Shown here: positions 6,486 to 12,356 of the stretch, in pieces
Layout: the number at the start of each line of letters is the position of its first letter
Numbering within the stretch: the first letter of the stretch is position 1
Origin: Thermoplasmatales archaeon
GTDB taxonomy: Archaea; Thermoplasmatota; Thermoplasmata; Thermoplasmatales; GCA-001856825
DNA length: 15,686 nucleotides
Reading direction: 5' to 3'
Assembly: GCA_014874235.1 (NCBI GenBank)
Contig: JACWAC010000011.1
Coordinates: 1-15,686, forward strand
The notes under the pieces: model-generated
What the model was told of the DNA's origin: nothing
The model's database searches: none
What the model saw: the letters and a program-made list of their open reading frames with translations, nothing else
Translations under genes and position numbers: made by a program

Positions 6486-7361
6486 GTGAGCATTTTATTC
6501 TTGGTCAATCCAGAGGCGGGCAATGGTAAGGCCAAGCGGGAGTGGCCCGCTATCGCTGAAATGATAAAAGAGAACCTCTCGGAGTACGATTTTGAGTTTA
6601 CTCAACATCCACTTCACGCAACTGAACTGGCGAGAAATGCAGTGTTAAAGGGTTATGAAACCATTGTGTCATGCGGAGGGGACGGCACTCTGAATGAGGT
6701 CGTAAATGGAATGGCTGGGTCTGAAGTAAAGGTGGGACTAATTCCACTAGGGACTGGATCTGATTTTGGAAAGACAATTGGGATAAGAAGCGTTGAGGAT
6801 GCAATCAAGGCGTTGAAGGGGAAAAAGTTTGAAAGAGTGGATGTCAGTAACGTCACATTCTATGGAACTGGTCAGAGCAGGATCTTTATCAATGTACTTG
6901 AGGTAGGATTCGGGGCGGAAGTGATGAAGTATGTTAATTCGCACAGCAAGCACGGTAGAAGCAGCTTCATCGTTGGAATTCTATCGACTGTCTGGAAGCT
7001 GAGGAGATTCAAACCTGGAGTGGATCGAGAGGAGATGAGAGACGTTGATACAATCGAGGTGATTGTTGCAAATGGAAAGTATTTCGGTGGAGGAATGCTT
7101 GCGTCTCCAAACTCCTCAATAAGTGATGGTGTTCTCGATGTTCACATTTTGAGACCGGTGTCGAGACTGTCCACAATCTTTCGTCTGAGAAATCTCATGA
7201 ATGGAACGTACATAGCAAAGAATTATTCGTTCGAAAGTATGGTCAAATCCGTCAGTTTTGGAGAAAAGGGGAACTTGGTGGAAATGGACGGTGAAGTCAT
7301 CGGCAATACTCCTATCAGCATCAACGTCCTGCAGAAGGGCGTCAATTTCATAGTGCCCTAG
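6486..7361 (+). CDS. Diacylglycerol/sphingosine-type lipid kinase (YegS/DgkB/LCB5 family)
   Basis: This 291-residue protein matches the usual length of bacterial and archaeal DAGK-catalytic-domain proteins, which phosphorylate a lipid hydroxyl with ATP at the membrane surface. Motifs in order: NPEAGNGKA (8-16), the nucleotide-binding GGDGTLNE (64-71), PLGTGSDFGK (87-96, normally P-x-GTxNDFA), GGGMLASPNSSISDG (201-215) and the C-terminal DGE (268-270). All core elements are present. The start is GTG at 6486, which gives the expected SILFLVNP N-terminus. It follows the AGPS-like gene by 44 nt and ends 4 nt before the convergent alcohol dehydrogenase stop. Archaea use such kinases little studied in vivo; the substrate could be an isoprenoid glycerol lipid, another alcohol, or a nucleotide, since some members of the wider superfamily are NAD kinases. 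Confidence 0.93.
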   Translation: MSILFLVNPEAGNGKAKREWPAIAEMIKENLSEYDFEFTQHPLHATELARNAVLKGYETIVSCGGDGTLNEVVNGMAGSEVKVGLIPLGTGSDFGKTIGIRSVEDAIKALKGKKFERVDVSNVTFYGTGQSRIFINVLEVGFGAEVMKYVNSHSKHGRSSFIVGILSTVWKLRRFKPGVDREEMRDVDTIEVIVANGKYFGGGMLASPNSSISDGVLDVHILRPVSRLSTIFRLRNLMNGTYIAKNYSFESMVKSVSFGEKGNLVEMDGEVIGNTPISINVLQKGVNFIVP

Positions 7362-7365
7362 AAGA

Positions 7366-8481
7366 TCAATAAGTATCCACAAAGATCTTCTTGAGATCTT
7401 CTTCCCCTGCAAGAACGGGATTGAATGCGAGCTCGCTGTCCCGGAGTGATAAGGAAACCAGCTGGTCAACTCTGGACCTGTAATAGTCCTCGTCAATGCC
7501 AAGATCCCTCACCCTGCTCGGCTGTCCAACGCTCTTGAAGAAACCATCTATTTTCTTTGTGAGACCTACGATGTCGTTGACGTTAAGAATTCTACATATT
7601 CTCAGATATTTATCCCGCGTTAATGGATCCTGGGAATTGTAAAGAATGGACGGAATGAGAAACAGTCCCACCGATGTTCCGTGGGTGACGTGGAAGGTTG
7701 CACCGAAGCTGTGACCCAGTGCATGAGCTGATGCGGTACCGCTGTTTGAAAAGGCTATTCCTGCCATTGTTGCGGAAATGTGCATTAGATCCTTTGCCTG
7801 TTCCTCATTTTCAATCGCGCCCTTCAGATTATAGAATATTGTCTCAATTGCCCTCTCGGCAAATGCGTCCGTGAATGCACTAGAAGTGTTGGCAGCTATC
7901 GCCTCAAAAGAGTGAACAAATGCATCTATACCTGTTGCAACAACAATCTTCCTATCCGTAGGTGTAAGTGAAGAATCGAGGATGTCGATTTCAGGAACCA
8001 ATTCATAGTTACCCATGGCCAGTTTTCCCTCCTTATTGGAAAGTACTACTCCAAACGATACGTCGCTTCCAGTTCCAGAGGTGGTAGGAATCGCCACTAG
8101 TTTAGTTTTCAAATTGATGCTCTCAAATGGGCTTATGCTTCCAAGATCCGCCTGAGGATTCGATATCTTTACTGCCAGTGCTTTAGAGAAATCGATCACA
8201 CTTCCTCCGCCTATTGCTACGATTGCATCAAATTCCTTGCTTCTGAGAGAAGACGCCCCATCCTGTATTTGCCCAATTGTGGGTTCTGGTAGGACGTCGG
8301 TGAAGTATTCTCTCTCAATGGTGCCTAACGCCGTTTCGATCCTCTTGCCTACGAGGGTCAGAACATTCTTGTCAGTTACGATCAGGATCTTTCTGATGTT
8401 TTCCTTCGACAGAATGTCCTGAAGGCTATCGATGATGTCCCTCTGGAAATAGACAGTTCTCGGAAGTTTGAAAAAACTCAT
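7366..8481 (-). CDS. Iron-containing (class III) alcohol dehydrogenase
   Basis: This is a 371-residue Fe-ADH superfamily enzyme reducing an aldehyde or ketone, or oxidising an alcohol, with NAD(P)(H). The coenzyme motif GGGSVID (91-97) and TTSGTGSD (133-140) are intact. The four metal ligands expected from FucO-type enzymes are present: D186, H190, H253 and H267. It looks like an ordinary Fe-ADH rather than glycerol-1-phosphate dehydrogenase. The open frame continues upstream to 8643, but that part lies inside the SCP2 gene and has no family similarity. ATG 8481 gives the standard N-terminus and overlaps the SCP2 stop in an ATGA, so the pair is translationally coupled. The metal could be Fe2+ or Zn2+. 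The substrate is unknown; the lipid/glycerol context makes a long-chain or isoprenoid aldehyde, or a glycerol-derived carbonyl, reasonable guesses. Confidence 0.93.
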   Translation of the reverse strand: MSFFKLPRTVYFQRDIIDSLQDILSKENIRKILIVTDKNVLTLVGKRIETALGTIEREYFTDVLPEPTIGQIQDGASSLRSKEFDAIVAIGGGSVIDFSKALAVKISNPQADLGSISPFESINLKTKLVAIPTTSGTGSDVSFGVVLSNKEGKLAMGNYELVPEIDILDSSLTPTDRKIVVATGIDAFVHSFEAIAANTSSAFTDAFAERAIETIFYNLKGAIENEEQAKDLMHISATMAGIAFSNSGTASAHALGHSFGATFHVTHGTSVGLFLIPSILYNSQDPLTRDKYLRICRILNVNDIVGLTKKIDGFFKSVGQPSRVRDLGIDEDYYRSRVDQLVSLSLRDSELAFNPVLAGEEDLKKIFVDTY

Positions 8482-8906
8482 TCTTCTCCTACGTATTTTG
8501 TTGGAATGGTTTGAGCAGTCTTGACCATGGCTATGGCTGCCGATGCATATCTTAGAAGAAGAGCGATGTTTCCTTTGACTTTCATCTGACCTGTCAACAT
8601 GGCTGTAGTGGGGTTTATCTTCCCTCCAATTATCTTCTTCCAATTTGTGTAGGTTGCGGTCAGTTCGAAGGGGGCAGTCTTTGTCGGGTCATTCACCATC
8701 TCCGATCCTCCGCACTTGCCTTCCTGCAGGTTCAGAATGAACGAGTCGTATGGTATGCTATTCTTCAGTTCTCCGAGGTCTATCATCTTGAATTTGATTG
8801 GGTCCTTCCACCCTTTTCCAGTCTTGTTGTAATCAGGCGATTCACAGAGTCTCTTACAATATTCCTTTACCCATTCTTCAGAAGGGAACAAAAGACTTTC
8901 TGGCAT
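8478..8906 (-). CDS. SCP2 (sterol-carrier) domain protein
   Basis: This 142-residue soluble protein is essentially one SCP2 domain. SCP2 domains form an alpha/beta fold with a hydrophobic tunnel for lipids or acyl-CoA. The N-terminal FPSEEWVKEYCKRL helix (7-20) and the C-terminal NPTTAMLTGQMKVKGN stretch (97-112), which matches the usual T-x-A-x-x-x-G-x-[LM]-K-[IV]-x-G pattern, support the call. There is no signal peptide or membrane segment. The ATG at 8906 has a TATA-like box 25 nt upstream. It overlaps the iron alcohol dehydrogenase by 4 nt and follows the glycerol-3-phosphate dehydrogenase after 83 nt. A lipid-binding or membrane-docking partner for one of these enzymes is a plausible inference; no ligand can be assigned. 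Confidence 0.85.
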   Translation of the reverse strand: MPESLLFPSEEWVKEYCKRLCESPDYNKTGKGWKDPIKFKMIDLGELKNSIPYDSFILNLQEGKCGGSEMVNDPTKTAPFELTATYTNWKKIIGGKINPTTAMLTGQMKVKGNIALLLRYASAAIAMVKTAQTIPTKYVGEE

Positions 8907-8926
8907 AATTTAAGATGGGTTGGTTG

Positions 8927-8936
8927 TTAATAAAAT
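8927..8936 (-). promoter_or_regulatory. TATA-like box for the SCP2/alcohol dehydrogenase pair
   Basis: The minus strand reads ATTTTATTAA, centred about 25 nt before ATG 8906. That is the spacing expected for a leaderless transcript, so the SCP2-ADH pair probably has its own promoter in the 83-nt gap after the glycerol-3-phosphate dehydrogenase. Confidence 0.55.
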
Positions 8937-8989
8937 CACTCCTTACAATCCCTATATGTTCACTTAGGTCTGAATCGGTAAGACTTGAA

Positions 8990-10327
8990 TCAGTGTTTAC
9001 CGGAAACTCTTTCGAGCAACTCCTTGATAGAACTTGTTTCTTTTTGTCCCTGGTCGGTCGTTGAATAGTAATAACCAAGCCTTCTTCTCACAACATCCTC
9101 TACAGTGAGAGCACACTCATGCATTACCGCACACTCAAGCGGGTCTCTACCGCTGCGACTGTATTCCACTCTTGGTAAGTCCCTGACATTCAAACTCTTG
9201 TTCAACATTTCACCAATTTGCCTGCATATTTTTCTCGACGCACTTCTGTAGTTGGTGATCTTGACTCCCATTATCGTGATCATCTTTCCGCTCTTGCCGA
9301 TATGAAAATCTCTTGTGACCCTGCCCGGATCGTCCCCGCTTCCATATAGAGGTCTGATACCGGAATAGCTCCCCACAACATCCTCCTCTCCTACGTTTGG
9401 GAAAACCTTCCTTACGGAGTCAACGATGTACTCCTCCTCTTCATCATCCATGACAAACGAGTTAGGAGAATCCACAAATTTGTCCGTCGTCCCAACAATG
9501 ACCACATCGCCCTTGGGTATGATAAACATCTGTCTTCTGTCAAGATGAGACCTGAAGGCTACCGCATTCTTCAAGTTGAATTTGTCTTTCTTGAGTATCA
9601 GGTGCGACCCTTTAGAGAGTCTGAGGTCGTCGATTTTCCTTGAGCCGTACCCTTTGAGTGCAGCATTGACCCATGGCCCAGCAGCGTTGACCACAATCTT
9701 GCTCTTGACGTGAAACGACCCTTCTTCTAACCTATCAACAAGTTTTGTTTCTACGCGCCCTTCAACGTCTTTGAATTCAGTCGCCTCAAGGTAATTTATC
9801 GCTGTAGCCCCTTGCATCACGGCTGAAACAACGTTGTGGACTACGAGAAGCGCATCGTCTGTGGATGCGTCCTCATAAGTAAAGTGGCCACGGTATCCAT
9901 CATATGAGTATCCATCCCTTTTGAAGCGGGGGAATTCAATCTTGCCTCCTAGTAGGTTATACAAAAATAAACCGAAATACAGGGATGACCTGCTCCAGGA
10001 GCTATCGTCAATAAGGATGTCAAACTTCATCCTGGAGACGAAATCGAGGTTTTTCAGGAGATAGTTTCTTTCCTTAAGCAGTTCTCGAGTGAGAAGCAAA
10101 TGCCCTTGGGCAAGGTAACGGAGTCCGCCGTGAATCAGTTTCGATGAATTGCTGCTTGTCCCAGATGCAAAATCACCCTTGTCAATGAGAAGTATCTTTA
10201 TTCCATTCGCGCTCAGAACATTCGCAATTCCTGCACCTACAATCCCTCCACCGACGATGACAACTTCGTACTCCTTTCCATTCAAATTTTTTAGGTCATT
10301 CTTCCTTGTGAGATAGGAAAATTCCAT
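8990..10327 (-). CDS. FAD-dependent glycerol-3-phosphate dehydrogenase (GlpA/GlpD family)
   Basis: This 445-residue flavoenzyme oxidises sn-glycerol 3-phosphate to DHAP and passes electrons to a membrane acceptor, usually a quinone. The FAD-binding GGGIVGAG (26-33) is followed by the signature GTSSNSSKLIHGGLRYL (56-72). Further on are the GSYSGIRPLYG segment, the GVKITNYR stretch (family G-x-K-x-T-x-Y-R) and a short C-terminal DAO_C-like part with LTVEDVVRRRLGY. It lacks the BFD-like [2Fe-2S] extension of GlpA and is shorter than bacterial GlpD (about 500). No transmembrane helix is evident, so membrane attachment must be peripheral or through a partner. ATG 10327 has a TATA-like box 26 nt upstream. 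No glycerol kinase or facilitator gene is in the window. Its neighbours include an SCP2 protein, a lipid kinase and an AGPS-like enzyme. Confidence 0.94.
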   Translation of the reverse strand: MEFSYLTRKNDLKNLNGKEYEVVIVGGGIVGAGIANVLSANGIKILLIDKGDFASGTSSNSSKLIHGGLRYLAQGHLLLTRELLKERNYLLKNLDFVSRMKFDILIDDSSWSRSSLYFGLFLYNLLGGKIEFPRFKRDGYSYDGYRGHFTYEDASTDDALLVVHNVVSAVMQGATAINYLEATEFKDVEGRVETKLVDRLEEGSFHVKSKIVVNAAGPWVNAALKGYGSRKIDDLRLSKGSHLILKKDKFNLKNAVAFRSHLDRRQMFIIPKGDVVIVGTTDKFVDSPNSFVMDDEEEEYIVDSVRKVFPNVGEEDVVGSYSGIRPLYGSGDDPGRVTRDFHIGKSGKMITIMGVKITNYRSASRKICRQIGEMLNKSLNVRDLPRVEYSRSGRDPLECAVMHECALTVEDVVRRRLGYYYSTTDQGQKETSSIKELLERVSGKH

Positions 10328-10348
10328 CCACAGAATTAGTTCTTATGC

Positions 10349-10357
10349 TAATATTAA
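10349..10357 (-). promoter_or_regulatory. TATA-like box for the glycerol-3-phosphate dehydrogenase
   Basis: The minus strand reads TTAATATTA, centred about 26 nt before ATG 10327, consistent with leaderless initiation. The rest of the 193-nt gap to the membrane-protein gene holds no recognisable gene. Confidence 0.5.
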
Positions 10358-10500
10358 TGTATCCATTTCTTGCCTGTTTGAGTCAGGATAGAAACTGACA
10401 AAGCATCGAAGAACTGAATGGGCCGAACGTTATTGCCTACACATAAAAGCCGGTGCTTATAATTTGAAAAGAGAATTTCGTATGAAATCCCCTTTTCAAC

Positions 10501-10516
10501 AAAAGAAAAAATAAAA
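10501..10516 (-). terminator. Poly-T transcription terminator of the membrane-protein gene
   Basis: Immediately after the membrane-protein stop (10521-10523), the minus strand runs TTTTATTTTTTCTTTT. Archaeal RNA polymerase commonly terminates at such T-rich tracts without a hairpin. Confidence 0.6.
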
Positions 10517-10520
10517 TGAA

Positions 10521-11885
10521 TCAACTCAGTGGAACAGCTTTGGTCTCTTTTCCTCTTATAAATGGCAGGATCATAGCGACGAATGAAAGGAACATAAGCC
10601 ATAATCCAACGGCCTCTACGTACCACGATAAGTCCATTACATATACCTGCAACCCAACAAAGCCGAGGACGACTCCTGAGATACCAAGGTACGACGGAAG
10701 TCTGAGGCTTCTTTCACTGTTTCTGGAGAAATAGTACAGTGAAACAAAGAATGTCGCAGATATTATGAGCATTAGGAATATGTAAAGTAGGTGTCCATCA
10801 GAAAAAGCCTGGTCGTACAGCGCTCCCGCTCCTAGTGTTGGATCTCCAAATCCGTAGAATACCTCGTTGAATTCTATCAAGAAACCAATTCCTAACATTG
10901 CTGCCATTGCACCGATCCACGATCCGATTGCACCAAGCTGAACGTACTTGACCCCTCTGTTAGAATCCAGAATCTTGATCAACCCTACGGCTGCAATAAT
11001 GGCTCCGATTCCAATGAGCCCGGTTTGAGTGTCGTCCAGAGCGAGACCGTTGACCCCTCCTGCACTTGTGAATACCGCTGGGATCACCCAGGTCCCGAAC
11101 GTTGAGATCCAGTACATCGAAGACATTGAAATTATGCCTATAGAGGAAATCACGAGACCAAGGTTTACAATCGTCCTGTATCCCGATGAGAGCTTTTGAT
11201 ATCCAAAGATCAGCGCAGTCAGTCCAACAATCCCTCCCATTATTGCCGGGGGAATCATGTGAGAGTGCATTGTCCACGCATTTCCAAGGAATGTCGCTGT
11301 ACCTCCTATTGAGTTGACGTAGTTCTGGAAGAACGGTATGGAGAGATACCCATTTTGAAGATTTCCCCACTCAAGGACCATTCCAACTGTGCCTGCGATT
11401 GTTGCTGATATTGATGCAAGGAGGACTGTGATGTATGAACCATAGGTGTTTCTGAGGTCTTTCTTGTTCTTGAACGGATAGATCAGGAGACCTATCACCA
11501 ACAGGACAGCTGCAAGAACGACGATGACGTCTCTTATTCCCTGTGCAGCTTCATTTGCAAGTACTAGACTTGGAGCCGTCGGATAGAACAAAACGAGTCC
11601 AATCACCGAAAAGATCAACACTGGATAGGTTGCGATGTTCATTAGTTTCTGGAAACTTTTTGGTAGGTTGAATACTCTTGCGGTTAGTAGTATTACGATA
11701 AGTGCGAGAGGGATCATTACCGTGTGGTAATAATTTACCACATCTGTCGTAAAATCTCCGAGTTTAAACCACGTGACACCAGGGAACGCAGGACTAATAA
11801 GGAGCATTATGGCTGTATAAATCATTATGGCCGCTATGTTTAACTTGGTGTCGAAAAGAATAGAAGTCAGTTTCCTTTCGCTCAT
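10521..11885 (-). CDS. Polytopic (about 12-helix) membrane protein, possible heme-binding oxidase-like protein
   Basis: This 454-residue, strongly hydrophobic protein has about 12 predicted helices, roughly at 15-34, 52-70, 84-101, 117-138, 148-173, 204-230, 238-262, 288-306, 315-338, 365-387, 398-418 and 421-443. The protein has only four histidines, all in or at the membrane: H54 (helix 2), H207 and H209 (HSH, helix 6) and H365 (helix 10). In heme-copper oxidases the low-spin heme is held by histidines in helices 2 and 10, and helix 6 carries a CuB ligand, so the pattern resembles a degenerate oxidase subunit I or NnrS-like protein. The helix 7 HH pair of oxidases is missing, so it would not be a standard oxidase. 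This assignment is inference; a transporter remains possible. The ATG at 11885 has no Shine-Dalgarno sequence, and a poly-T terminator follows the stop. Confidence 0.6.
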   Translation of the reverse strand: MSERKLTSILFDTKLNIAAIMIYTAIMLLISPAFPGVTWFKLGDFTTDVVNYYHTVMIPLALIVILLTARVFNLPKSFQKLMNIATYPVLIFSVIGLVLFYPTAPSLVLANEAAQGIRDVIVVLAAVLLVIGLLIYPFKNKKDLRNTYGSYITVLLASISATIAGTVGMVLEWGNLQNGYLSIPFFQNYVNSIGGTATFLGNAWTMHSHMIPPAIMGGIVGLTALIFGYQKLSSGYRTIVNLGLVISSIGIISMSSMYWISTFGTWVIPAVFTSAGGVNGLALDDTQTGLIGIGAIIAAVGLIKILDSNRGVKYVQLGAIGSWIGAMAAMLGIGFLIEFNEVFYGFGDPTLGAGALYDQAFSDGHLLYIFLMLIISATFFVSLYYFSRNSERSLRLPSYLGISGVVLGFVGLQVYVMDLSWYVEAVGLWLMFLSFVAMILPFIRGKETKAVPLS

Positions 11886-11961
11886 TTAAGTCACGATTAG
11901 AAATTGTGCTAAAGGTTAAGACATTTTCGCCATTTTGATATGTGTCAATTTAAGTCTAATA

Positions 11962-11987
11962 CATAAATTATATTCTTATTTAAACCA
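11962..11987 (-). promoter_or_regulatory. Tandem TATA-like elements upstream of the membrane-protein gene
   Basis: On the minus strand GGTTTAAATAA (11977-11987) and TATAATTTATG (11962-11972) are good TATA-like boxes. Expected starts near 11956 and 11942 would leave leaders of about 55-70 nt before ATG 11885. This would be unlike the leaderless pattern at other genes here. The sequence at the leaderless distance (CCTTTAGC around 11910) is only a weak box. Confidence 0.4.
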
Positions 11988-12158
11988 TATTCCGCAAAAA
12001 TACCGAATAATGTGCCTCGTTCCAATTCTGCTATGGTATGGCTGAAAACGTATTCAAGCTTCTTCTGATCGTCTTTCAATTATATATGATTCTTTTGATT
12101 CCTGTGGTCAGACCCTGACAATCAATTGAAAATATTCCAAACTGTTAAGAAGTAAGGA

Positions 12159-12207
12159 GCTCCTCCCTTGTCTGCTAGCGCAGAAGAGATCGCCAGCAGG
12201 AAGGAGC
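12159..12207 (-). repeat. Imperfect hairpin, possible structured RNA or transposon end
   Basis: The inner arms 12172-12180 and 12191-12199 pair over 9 bp around a 10-nt loop. The outer arms 12159-12166 and 12200-12207 pair over 8 bp, with 5 unpaired bases (12167-12171) between them on one side. Each arm pair has one non-Watson-Crick position. These read as G-U wobbles in RNA copied from the minus strand but as C-A mismatches in RNA from the plus strand, which mildly favours a minus-strand transcript. The segment is an isolated GC-rich island in AT-rich DNA. It could be a small noncoding RNA, a remnant of an IS200/IS605-type element end, or an mRNA leader structure. Confidence 0.45.
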
Positions 12208-12356
12208 CCAGCCGTTAGGATGACACATCCGCAATACTCATACCTACAGCAGAACAATATCTTATTTCAAATAGATTAATGTCGATTACTGACCCTACGT
12301 AAACTCCATACTGATTCTCACGAATCACCTAGAATGATAATTGCTGCTTGGCGTTC

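Larger units (their letters stand above)
11886..12356. other. 471-nt intergenic region between the membrane protein and aminopeptidase genes
   Basis: No convincing protein gene is present. The left part is AT-rich and carries promoter-like elements, including another TATA-like run (ATTATATATGATT) near 12079-12091 that could work on either strand. The centre (about 12150-12220) is markedly more GC-rich than its flanks and contains a long imperfect hairpin, listed separately. A short plus-strand frame from 12156 to the TAG at 12216-12218 (20 codons, ending KEPSR) and overlapping frames on both strands are open through the hairpin but have no start or recognisable family. Confidence 0.5.

Noticed and set aside
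8482..8643. N-terminal 54-residue extension of the iron alcohol dehydrogenase
   Set aside because: It lies wholly inside the SCP2 gene, has a His/Ser-rich translation unlike the family, and the ATG at 8481 forms a clean ATGA overlap and the normal N-terminus.
10354..10626. 90-codon minus-strand frame upstream of the G3P dehydrogenase
   Set aside because: It overlaps the 3' end of the membrane-protein gene, its terminator and the G3PDH promoter, and shows no recognisable protein pattern.
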